DNA from: CAVSBT01 sp964609465
GTDB taxonomy: Bacteria > Chloroflexota > Dehalococcoidia > DSTF01 > JALHUB01
Assembly: GCA_964609465.1 (NCBI GenBank)
Contig: CAZSSQ010000023.1
Coordinates: 1 to 20,802, forward strand
DNA: 20,802 bases
Direction of reading: 5' to 3'
The notes under the pieces are model-generated. The model was given only the letters and a program-made list of their open reading frames with translations, ran no database searches and was not told the origin of the DNA. The position numbers and the translations under genes are program-made. Positions 1 through 6,067 of the stretch are shown piece after piece. The first letter of the stretch is position 1. The number at the start of each line of letters is the position of its first letter.

Positions 1-428
1 GCCTTCTTCCAGAAGACCTTCAGCCCGACCTCCACCTTGTCCTCCATGTCTCCGAGGAGGCCCTGGAACTCTCCAAACCTTCTCTTCAGTACCTTGCGGA
101 TACGTTCCTCGGTTGTGCTGACTTGGCTGGCCGTGGCCGTGGTACCGAACCTCACCGGCAGCGGGCTGAAGCCCCTGTCCATTACCGCCTCGATGACCTT
201 CTGATGGCAGACGGTATTCTCGCGAGTGGCGTCGTGCTTGATGGCGTGGCAGTCGCTGACCACGAACGCCAGGTCTTCGAAGCGGGCGGTGTAGACAGCG
301 CTGCTGTTTCCCCCGATGCCTCGGGTCTTCAGGGGTTTGGCAGAGAAGGGCTGCTCCTTCTCGCTCCTGATCAGGCAGTACAGGTAGACGGGCTGGTTGT
401 CCCTGAGACCATCGCGTCCGTCCGTCAC
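1..428 (-). CDS. gvpF/gvpL: GvpF/GvpL family gas vesicle protein, N-terminal part (truncated by window edge)
   Basis: This frame has no ATG start; I read it from a GTG at 428-426, whose bases form a GTGA overlap with the TGA stop (427-425) of the upstream gene, indicating translational coupling. It stays open for 142 codons to the left edge, so the C-terminal part lies outside the window. The protein opens with a strand carrying VYLYCLI, then LAFVVSDCHAIKH, an HQKVIEAVMDRG helix and the family signature PLPVRFGTT, followed by a Lys/Arg-rich helix and VGLKVFWKK. These match the N-terminal ferredoxin-like domain of GvpF/GvpL. GvpF/L proteins are accessory or minor shell proteins that bind GvpA and are needed for gas vesicle assembly in the cytoplasm. 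It is the second F/L paralogue in the operon; its first domain aligns with that of the J-domain fusion upstream. F cannot be told from L here. Confidence 0.88.
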   Translation of the reverse strand, partial: MTDGRDGLRDNQPVYLYCLIRSEKEQPFSAKPLKTRGIGGNSSAVYTARFEDLAFVVSDCHAIKHDATRENTVCHQKVIEAVMDRGFSPLPVRFGTTATASQVSTTEERIRKVLKRRFGEFQGLLGDMEDKVEVGLKVFWKK

Positions 429-1519
429 AGGGCATCGCCTCCGGCCGGCCCGATGGTTATGAGCACGGTCTCATCGATGGCATCAGGCTCGAAGGAGCAC
501 TGTTGCTCGTCGACAGGGCGGGACCTGTCCTCCCGCCGCGCAAGCTGCGCCCGACAGTAGCTCGTGAGCAGGTTCGAGGCTCTTTTGATCTCGGCAAAGC
601 GCGCGTCGCTACCGCCATCGCGACCGCCGGACTGCGCATCGGGGTGAAACCGGCGTGCGAGCTGGTGGTAGGCCTTCTTGATCTCCGAGACGCTGGCGCT
701 CCCGCCCATCCTCAGCAGCTTGCGGGCCCGGTCGATCTCGGGTCGGGCAACTGACCGGATCTCCACGGTACTGAAGCTGTACGGGGGTAGAGGGCCGACG
801 CGCCGGAAGGTCAGGCGGCCGCCCAACTCGCGGTCAAGCACGTCCAGGCTGCGGTCGAACTCTTCCTGCTGTCCCTTCTCCAGGAGCACTGCCAGGTTCA
901 TCACGAGGCTATCGTGGAACAGGGGATTCCTGCGAAGCTCGAGTGAGCACGGGACGAGGCGCTGGAGCGCCGCCTGCTCGTACTCTTCGCGCCGGCGGTC
1001 GAGAGACCGCTTGATCATCTCGCCCAGGCGCACCCTGTCACGGATGCTGGCTGGCGACGAGTCGCCGCCGATGCTGCTCTTCAGTTGTGCGATGGGTTCC
1101 TCGCGGGCCACGTCCGCCAGCACCGATGCCAGTTCCCACGTGGCGACGAGCTCAACCTGGACCTTGTCCTTCAGGCCGTCCAGGGTGCCCCGGAAATCGT
1201 CGTAGCCCAGGCGAAGGATCGATCCGACCTTCTCTTCGTCCTCGACCGTGGTCCCGAACTTCACAGGGAGGACGGGGAAGCGCTGCAAGACGTGCTCGAT
1301 CACCTGCTGGTGTCGGGCAAGCTCCCGGACCAGCAGATCCCGGCCCAGGGCGGCATAGTCTGTCGGAGCGCAAGCGCTCACCACAGCGGCGATATCGTGA
1401 TGGGGAACAGTGCGAAGGCGGTCGCTGCCGCCGCTCGCAGCGGCGCGGTCGAAGCTGATGGCTTCGCCGGTGGGAATAATGCCGTAGATGTACGTCCGGT
1501 GGCCGTTCGCTCGAATCAC
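425..1519 (-). CDS. gvpF/gvpL: GvpF/GvpL family gas vesicle protein with C-terminal J-domain
   Basis: The protein has 364 residues and starts at GTG 1519-1517 with an AGAGGTAGG Shine-Dalgarno inside the end of the preceding hsp20 gene, 7 bp away. Residues 1-255 are a full GvpF/L protein: RTYIYGIIP near the N-terminus, AAVVSA, HQQVIEHVLQRFPVLPVKFGTT (about 70-91), VQVELVATWEL (about 120-130), and a C-terminal half ending in LTFRRVGPLPPYSFSTVEI. Residues 263-325 add a J-domain: RARKLLRM, then VSEIKKAYHQLARRFHPD with the HPD triad at 292-294, and a third helix, FAEIKRASNLL. A J-domain recruits Hsp70 (DnaK) and stimulates its ATPase. The inferred role is to bring DnaK to GvpA or nascent vesicles during assembly. 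The F/L assignment is firm and the J-domain is strong. Its end overlaps the next gvpF/L gene by four bases. Confidence 0.92.
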   Translation of the reverse strand: MIRANGHRTYIYGIIPTGEAISFDRAAASGGSDRLRTVPHHDIAAVVSACAPTDYAALGRDLLVRELARHQQVIEHVLQRFPVLPVKFGTTVEDEEKVGSILRLGYDDFRGTLDGLKDKVQVELVATWELASVLADVAREEPIAQLKSSIGGDSSPASIRDRVRLGEMIKRSLDRRREEYEQAALQRLVPCSLELRRNPLFHDSLVMNLAVLLEKGQQEEFDRSLDVLDRELGGRLTFRRVGPLPPYSFSTVEIRSVARPEIDRARKLLRMGGSASVSEIKKAYHQLARRFHPDAQSGGRDGGSDARFAEIKRASNLLTSYCRAQLARREDRSRPVDEQQCSFEPDAIDETVLITIGPAGGDAL

Positions 1520-1526
1520 GGCGAGC

Positions 1527-2081
1527 CTACCTCTTTGAGCGAGTTCTGTTCCCCCTGACCTTGTCGAAGCGAAGCTCCAGCACGCCGTTCTTGAACGTGC
1601 TCTTCTGGGTGGCCACGTTGACCGCTGCCGGCAGCAACACCTCTTTGGCGTATTTCCTGGGGGCCGTCTGGGCAGTGGAGATGGATAGGACGTCGCCCTT
1701 CACGTCGATCAAGATGTCCTTGATGCTTACGCCGGGCATTTCCGCAACCACCAGGATGGAGTCGCCCTCGTCGAAGACGTCGACCATGGGTTCCCGGACC
1801 TCATCCACCACGGGTCCCGCGCTGGTAGCGCGCACGTTCCCGAATTGCTGCACCTGGGGCGTGCCACCAAGGCCCATGCGAACGTTGAAGCCGTAGACAC
1901 CCCGCATCCCCTCGCGTAGGCCCTCAATCTCGCCGCTGCGCTGCGCGAGGGTTTCACCTTTCTCTGCCATCTCGGCGAGCAAGTCGATGAAGCTGCCGAG
2001 TCCCTTGAACACGCCCCCGAGCCCGAAGTCGAACTCTGGCCTCTCTTCCCTCTTCCTGCTTCCTCGCTTCTGCGTCGGCAT
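1527..2081 (-). CDS. Hsp20/alpha-crystallin family protein, GvpH-like
   Basis: The protein has 184 residues. I chose ATG 2081-2079 over an in-frame upstream start at 2126 because GGAGG lies 9 bases before it. The N-terminal third carries RPEFDFGLGGVFKGLGSFIDLLAEMAEKG, an amphipathic segment typical of bacterial gas-vesicle Hsp20 proteins. The alpha-crystallin domain follows from about residue 95: REPMVDVFDEGD, ILVVAEMPGVSIKDILIDVKGD (the A-x-x-PGV core), and the closing FKNGVLELRF strand. In haloarchaea, the Hsp20-like GvpH binds aggregation-prone gas vesicle proteins; I infer the same holdase role here. It sits between the coiled-coil gene and the gvpF/L-J fusion, and the fusion's Shine-Dalgarno is inside its 3' end. 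The family is clear; strict orthology to GvpH is not shown. Confidence 0.88.
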   Translation of the reverse strand: MPTQKRGSRKREERPEFDFGLGGVFKGLGSFIDLLAEMAEKGETLAQRSGEIEGLREGMRGVYGFNVRMGLGGTPQVQQFGNVRATSAGPVVDEVREPMVDVFDEGDSILVVAEMPGVSIKDILIDVKGDVLSISTAQTAPRKYAKEVLLPAAVNVATQKSTFKNGVLELRFDKVRGNRTRSKR

Positions 2082-2162
2082 CCTTAGCCACCTCCCTGAC
2101 GGCAACGCGACGTTCTGCGCAGGCACCGCCTGGGCACGACTCGTGCGCGAAGCCGGCTCGGC

Positions 2163-2528
2163 CTAGACTGCCCTGCTTCTCCGGTTCAAGGGGACCGGCT
2201 CGAAAGGTCTGGGCCCTGTCCGGGTCCCCGCCGCCTCTCTGCGGATAGTGGGCTCCAGCGCGCTCAGGATGCGGGCCTGCTCACGGGCGATGGCTGCGAT
2301 CTGCGCTTCTGTTCGCTCCTTCTGGCTCAGCCAGATAAGAAGGCGCCGTTCCAAGGTCTCCCTTTCCCGTGCGAGGCGCTGGAGCTGTTTGTAGGCGTCA
2401 CCCTCGCCCGTGGAGTGACGCATCGTGGTCTGGTGCCTCACGTCGTGCGCCGAGCGAACGTGTTCGATTGTCCTGCTTGGCAACGACTTGACCCCCCTGG
2501 CGACACCCTCGGGTCCATCCTGTTTCAT
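2163..2528 (-). CDS. Small coiled-coil protein of the gas vesicle operon, function unknown
   Basis: The protein has 121 residues and starts at ATG 2528-2526, with an excellent Shine-Dalgarno (GGAGG, 6-base spacing) 45 bp after gvpN. I do not recognise the family. Residues 1-45 are polar and low in predicted structure. Residues about 46-95 form a long charged amphipathic helix rich in Leu, Arg, Glu and Gln (QLQRLARERETLERRLLIW, then EAQIAAIAREQARIL), probably a coiled coil. The tail (about 96-121) is basic with Pro. There is no signal peptide or membrane segment. Conserved operon spacing and strong ribosome binding argue it is real and acts in gas vesicle formation. It does not look like GvpG, GvpK or GvpO. 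An in-frame ATG about 36 codons downstream is a weaker alternative start. Confidence 0.72.
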   Translation of the reverse strand: MKQDGPEGVARGVKSLPSRTIEHVRSAHDVRHQTTMRHSTGEGDAYKQLQRLARERETLERRLLIWLSQKERTEAQIAAIAREQARILSALEPTIRREAAGTRTGPRPFEPVPLNRRSRAV

Positions 2529-2573
2529 GGGCTTCCTCCGTTTGGTACCTTCCGCGCCGCCGCGGCTGACAGG

Positions 2574-3554
2574 CTACGGCCGGGCCTTACCCCACCGGGA
2601 TGCCCGGACCAGCTCCAGCAGGACCCGCCTTCTCTCGCCGTCCGACTTGCCCTCCGGGTTTGTCTGCTTGGCCAGTACGTCCAGGCACACCTGCTCGAAC
2701 GAGGGGCCACCGCCGTTCCTGCTCTGCGCCGCCATGACCTTGCCGATCATGATGCAGGCTCTCACAGTGGGGTCACACTGGCCCTCCGTCGCCTCCCGGA
2801 GTGTTCTCACCAGATCTACGATGGCTTCCACCTGGCGCTGAGGGAGGTCCGTCCGGGACTGGGTGATGGCCACCTCCGTATCGCGGTCAAAGTGATTGAG
2901 ATCCAGGGTGATCATCCTGTCCAGCAGCGCGTCCTGGCTGGCGTGCACGCCAGCGTACTCCTTTGGGTTGCTGGTGAAGACGGCCGCGAAGTTCGGATGG
3001 ACTCGCAGGTGCCCCTTCTCGCTCCTGATGGTAGGGAGGATGAGGATCCTCTCCTCCAGGACGGGCAGGAGGATGTTATTGGCCTCAGGCCTGGAGCGGT
3101 TGAACTCGTCGTAGACGAGGGTATAGCCTTCCTGGCAGGCTATCGTGAGCCGGCTATCGACCCAGCGGTAGTCGACGCGGTCCTCTGTCTTCATGACGGA
3201 GTGGATGAAGTTATCGATGGTCCTTCTCCGTTCGTAGCCGTGCTCGCCGCCGACCAGGTCCGAGGTCATGTACTCCTCGTCGCCGCTGACCATGATCATC
3301 GGCCGGCCCAGTTGCTCCGCCAGGTGGATGGCCAGCGTCGTCTTGCCGCAGCCCGTGGGGCCGCGGAGGTGGACAGGGAAACCCTCCTCCAAGTACGCCA
3401 GCGCGCGGTCGATGATGCTCCGGACAAACGGGGTCTCGACGAAAGTCGGACGGGCTGGGGCTTCGAACGCGGCCTCGTCAACCGAGGGCGCGAAGTCTCC
3501 GTTGCCCGCGCCCGCGAGAGTTTCTACTTGCAGGTCATCCGTCCGGGTGGCCAC
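2574..3554 (-). CDS. gvpN: Gas vesicle protein GvpN, MoxR-type AAA+ ATPase
   Basis: The protein has 326 residues and starts at GTG 3554-3552, 7 bases after an AGGAGGA Shine-Dalgarno. It carries a complete AAA+ core: Walker A GPTGCGKT (65-72), the family segment MVSGDEEYMTSDLVGGEHGY (about 88-107), Walker B TLVYDEFNRSRPE (145-157), sensor-1 FTSNP (193-197) and an arginine-finger loop DALLDRM (208-214). This matches GvpN, which hydrolyses ATP and promotes conversion of initial bicones to cylinders by helping insert GvpA subunits. The length and the N-terminal PTFVETPFV lead into the ATPase are as expected for the family. It follows the gvpC-like gene by 35 bp, as in cyanobacterial gvpA-gvpC-gvpN clusters. 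Confidence 0.96.
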   Translation of the reverse strand: MATRTDDLQVETLAGAGNGDFAPSVDEAAFEAPARPTFVETPFVRSIIDRALAYLEEGFPVHLRGPTGCGKTTLAIHLAEQLGRPMIMVSGDEEYMTSDLVGGEHGYERRRTIDNFIHSVMKTEDRVDYRWVDSRLTIACQEGYTLVYDEFNRSRPEANNILLPVLEERILILPTIRSEKGHLRVHPNFAAVFTSNPKEYAGVHASQDALLDRMITLDLNHFDRDTEVAITQSRTDLPQRQVEAIVDLVRTLREATEGQCDPTVRACIMIGKVMAAQSRNGGGPSFEQVCLDVLAKQTNPEGKSDGERRRVLLELVRASRWGKARP

Positions 3555-3589
3555 GGGTGGTTCCTCCTACTTCTGGCGCATCCCTCCCT

Positions 3590-4591
3590 TCAGGCGGGGA
3601 AGTACTGCCTCGTCTCCTCGTCTCGCCGGATCCTGCGCTTGTCGATCAGCGCGTGGACGGTGCGGGCGGAGTCGATCCTGCTGATCCCCAGCGCCCTCTC
3701 CATCTCCGGGAGCCTGGTGCCGGGGTGTGCGACGACGTAGGCCTGCACGAGGCTGCCTACGTCTGCCTTCGACTTCTGGGCGTGCGCTCGTGCCTTGCTT
3801 GCGGCTTTGGCGACAGCCGTTCCGCCTCGGGGTGACGCTCTATGCCCTGCGCTGGCCGTTCTTCGACCGGAGTCGATGGCGGCCAACTGACGCCGCCACT
3901 CGGCCTGTGCTTTCTCGGTGATAACGCTCAGCCCCGCCATGAGTTCGCGCGTCTGGCCCAGGAGCTGACCCACCTCATGCCTGCGCTCCCGGCTGACGCT
4001 GTGAAGATGGCGAACGAAGCCCGCCGTCTCCGCGGCATGCCGGAGCATGCTGCGCCGCCGGGCCCGGCTCTGGCGATGGAGCAGGCCCATGAACCGCCCG
4101 GTCTCCGCGGAGTGCTTCTGCGCTTCGCTGTGGCGCCCGAGCGACCCCAGGTGCAGTTCGTGGATGAAATCCCCGGTCTCGGCGGCGTGGCGCTGCGCAT
4201 CGCGCGCGCGGGCTTGGCTCTGGTCGTGGAGCTGATCGACGAAGCGCCCGGTCCGGGCGGCGTGTCGCTCCATGTCACGTTTCCGGGTCTGGCTCTTGTC
4301 GTGGAGGCGGCCGACGAAGCGGCCGGTCTGAGCGGCGTGTCGCCGTGTGTCGCGCTTCCGGGTCCGGGTCCCGGCGTGGAGCTGGTCCATGAAGCGGCCG
4401 GTCTCTGCGACGTGCTCCTGAACCGCTTCTCTGCGGGCCTCGTCCTGGTCGCGCAGGTCCCCCACGAACTGCCGCGCTTCAACTCTCAGCGCACCGACGC
4501 CTGCTTTCACGGCGGCGACCGCCGCGTCCCTCTCACGGTGGCATGATCTGAGCGTGCTTCCCAAGCGGGCCATGTCTCTTGCGGTCGGCAT
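3590..4591 (-). CDS. gvpC: GvpC-like gas vesicle repeat protein with C-terminal winged-helix-like domain
   Basis: The protein has 333 residues. I start it at ATG 4591, just after AAGGAGG; the in-frame upstream start at 4621 would translate that ribosome binding site. Residues 35-234 are eight consecutive 25-residue units, the last degenerate. Each typically begins H-A-A-x-T-G, has an aromatic Phe at unit position 8 and Leu at 12, and continues with a very basic second half. Phe falls at 42, 67, 92, 117, 142, 167 and 192. GvpC is the helical repeat protein that clamps and strengthens the GvpA shell; its cyanobacterial repeats are 33 residues, so this is a divergent form. A basic Ala/Lys linker (240-276) leads to residues 277-333, which resemble a winged helix-turn-helix (PEMERALGISRIDSARTVHALI, then RRIRRDEETRQYF). 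Position between gvpA and gvpN supports the GvpC call. Confidence 0.75.
   Translation of the reverse strand: MPTARDMARLGSTLRSCHRERDAAVAAVKAGVGALRVEARQFVGDLRDQDEARREAVQEHVAETGRFMDQLHAGTRTRKRDTRRHAAQTGRFVGRLHDKSQTRKRDMERHAARTGRFVDQLHDQSQARARDAQRHAAETGDFIHELHLGSLGRHSEAQKHSAETGRFMGLLHRQSRARRRSMLRHAAETAGFVRHLHSVSRERRHEVGQLLGQTRELMAGLSVITEKAQAEWRRQLAAIDSGRRTASAGHRASPRGGTAVAKAASKARAHAQKSKADVGSLVQAYVVAHPGTRLPEMERALGISRIDSARTVHALIDKRRIRRDEETRQYFPA
3890..4489 (-). repeat. Eight tandem 75-bp units encoding the 25-residue GvpC-like repeat
   Basis: The repeat array lies inside the gvpC-like gene (residues 35-234). Units keep a strict 75-bp period without insertions. At the DNA level, GCGGCGTG/GCCGGTCTC-type segments recur, so recent copies could recombine and vary in number. 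Confidence 0.8.
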
Positions 4592-4754
4592 GGCTCCTCC
4601 TTCCTCGTTGACTCGTAGCAAAGGTTCGGTCTATGATTCGCCTCGCGGTGCCGGTCGGGGACTCCCTCATGCGTTTGTCGCGCCGGGAGCCTGCAGCGTG
4701 GAGGGAGCCCCTGACCAGGCACCACTCTTGTCCTTAGGCGCGGATGCCTGCCGA

Positions 4755-4970
4755 CTAGGCCGGAGGCGCCGCCAGCGGCGTGAGGCCGATGGCCTCCGCG
4801 TACTTCAGAAAAGTGTCCACTCCGGCGGCCACCGCCCTTGCCTCGACGGCCAGGAGCTCGATACCCACCAGGGAGACCCTCACCCAAGCATCGATGACGA
4901 TGCCCTTGTCAAGGATCCGGTCGACCACTTCGACCAGGCTAGACGACGCGATTGACTTCTCAACGGCCAC
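4755..4970 (-). CDS. gvpA: Major gas vesicle structural protein GvpA
   Basis: The protein has 71 residues. A GTG at 4979 is possible, but it abuts the AGGAGG motif. The in-frame GTG at 4970-4968 sits 8 bases after that motif and gives the canonical MAVEK start, so I use it. The sequence shows SLVEVVDRILDKG, then IVIDAWVRVSLVGIELLAVEARAV and FLKYAEAIGLT: the helix1-beta-beta-helix2 pattern of GvpA, with the hydrophobic beta hairpin that lines the gas face of the shell. GvpA polymerises into the ribs of the gas vesicle in the cytoplasm. It is the first recognisable gene of the minus-strand operon. About 160 bp separate it from the gvpC-like gene, more than between the other genes; this leaves room for processing or attenuation that would favour GvpA, though I see no clear terminator. 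Confidence 0.97.
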   Translation of the reverse strand: MAVEKSIASSSLVEVVDRILDKGIVIDAWVRVSLVGIELLAVEARAVAAGVDTFLKYAEAIGLTPLAAPPA

Positions 4971-5501
4971 GCTGCTCACCTCCTCTCGTCAAAAAGTCCC
5001 TGCCAGTGGGCTAACGCGAGAGGTGCGGCGGGAAACGGCTCCCCTATTTCCTTACCCGCACCCATTGACGCCGCAATCTGCTGAAATGGGGCTCATTTCG
5101 GAGTTGTCCTGTCCTGCTGTAGTGAGTCTAGGGTGGAGCGTAGGGCCGGCCTATCGGCGCTGTCCCCTATTCAGCCGGCCCCTGCTCCCGATAGGTCTGG
5201 GGTCGCGGCTCAGACGATTACGGCCGCCTCGATCCACCTCTCGATCCTGTCTTCGGCCAGGCAAGAAGCTTGCGCATCGCCCAGTGGGCGGAGTCTGAAT
5301 CGTCCAATGGGTAGAGGCGGCTGCCGAGACTGCGCGGCTCCGCCGTTTGTCCCGGGTGAGGGCGCGCTACGGAGCCTGCGGCGGTGGAGTTGAGGCCCCG
5401 GCCCGTGACGCGCTCTGGTGCGGTGCCTGAGCGCAGGGTGGGAGGGATGAAGGTGCCTACGTCTGCGGGCGGTAGGCCGTTAGGCGTAGCCTGGCGCGGC
5501 T
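4971..5501. other. Intergenic region between gvpA and the plus-strand Hsp20-like gene
   Basis: No credible gene is seen. The stretch must hold the promoter for the leftward gvp operon and probably the rightward promoter of the Hsp20-like gene, because the two diverge. The gvpA Shine-Dalgarno lies at its left end. The only clear symmetric element is the inverted repeat at 5083-5099. I found no convincing sigma-70 hexamer pair. Confidence 0.6.
5083..5099. promoter_or_regulatory. Inverted repeat upstream of gvpA, possible operator
   Basis: GAAATG and CATTTC arms, a perfect 6-bp match, flank a 5-base spacer about 113 bp upstream of the gvpA start. It is locally AT-rich within GC-rich DNA. This is compatible with a dimeric regulator site or a short hairpin; no experimental or family evidence links it to a regulator. 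Confidence 0.3.
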
Positions 5502-6044
5502 GTGTTATTCTGGCACACTCTCAGCGTTTCTAGAGATGGAACAACCGGCGTCTGTTCGCCCAGGTCTGCCTCAGGGGCCTTGAGGGACCGGGCTCGCTCA
5601 TGTACTATCGCGACGTGGAAGCCGGGGGGACTGGCGAAGGAAGGCAAAGAGCTGTCACTACGAAGCATCCCGCCTCGCACGAGCACCACCAGGCGGCCGA
5701 ACGGCGGAGTTAGCAGAGCTACGTACCGGGCTCAGAGGGTTGAGCTGCGCCCCAGGTTTTCGTCGCGGGTCCGGGATAACGACATCCTAATCCCGCCGCG
5801 GCGATCCAGCGCCCCCAGCCAAGAGATCGTGGAGACCGCGAGCGAGTACCTGGTGCGCGTCGTCTTCCCGGGGATTGTGACGCTCACCGATCTGCGGTGG
5901 GAGCTGACCGGCGACGTGCTCGAAGTGGAGTACGCGGCGCCCGGCTGGTACTACTACGAGAACTTCCTCGTCCCGGCGACCTCTGCCCCGAAGGTCAGCG
6001 TCCACGACAGCATGTTCGAGGCTGAGTTCCCCAAGGTAGCCTAG
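5502..6044 (+). CDS. Hsp20-like (alpha-crystallin fold) protein, start uncertain
   Basis: The last 75 residues or so form an alpha-crystallin-type beta sandwich: QEIVETASEYLVRVVFPGI (paired strands with the PG turn), LTDLRWELTGDVLEVEYAA, ENFLVP and a final FEAEFPKVA. The WELTGDVLEVEY strand pair resembles the Hsp20-like domains of gas-vesicle and ArsA-associated proteins. The frame opens at GTG 5502, but the first 90 residues are Arg/Ser/Thr-rich, look non-coding in part and have no good Shine-Dalgarno, so the true start may be much further right (the domain begins near 5817). It is convergent with the CDC48-type gene and diverges from the gvp operon. A second chaperone of the gas vesicle locus is the best guess. 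The domain is fairly sure; the gene limits are not. Confidence 0.65.
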   Translation: MLFWHTLSVSRDGTTGVCSPRSASGALRDRARSCTIATWKPGGLAKEGKELSLRSIPPRTSTTRRPNGGVSRATYRAQRVELRPRFSSRVRDNDILIPPRRSSAPSQEIVETASEYLVRVVFPGIVTLTDLRWELTGDVLEVEYAAPGWYYYENFLVPATSAPKVSVHDSMFEAEFPKVA

Positions 6045-6067
6045 GCGGACACGCCGGCCACCGCCTA
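6042..6067. terminator. Bidirectional terminator-like stem-loop joining two stop codons
   Basis: TAGGCGG (6042-6048) and CCGCCTA (6061-6067) are perfectly complementary around a 12-base loop. The left arm contains the TAG stop of the Hsp20-like gene and the right arm the TAG stop, on the other strand, of the CDC48-type gene. There is no T-run. Confidence 0.45.

Noticed and set aside
123..1558. Plus-strand open frames opposite the two gvpF/L genes
   Set aside because: They are antisense to genes with clear family motifs, have Arg/Ser-rich or irregular composition and no ribosome binding sites.
2415..3740. Long plus-strand open frame (441 codons) opposite gvpN
   Set aside because: It mirrors the gvpN codon pattern in high-GC DNA; gvpN has all AAA+ motifs and a strong Shine-Dalgarno, and the antisense protein has no domain.
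3890..4489. Possible CRISPR-like array (regular 75-bp period)
   Set aside because: The period is exactly 25 codons and the whole stretch is in a conserved reading frame; there are no unique spacers.
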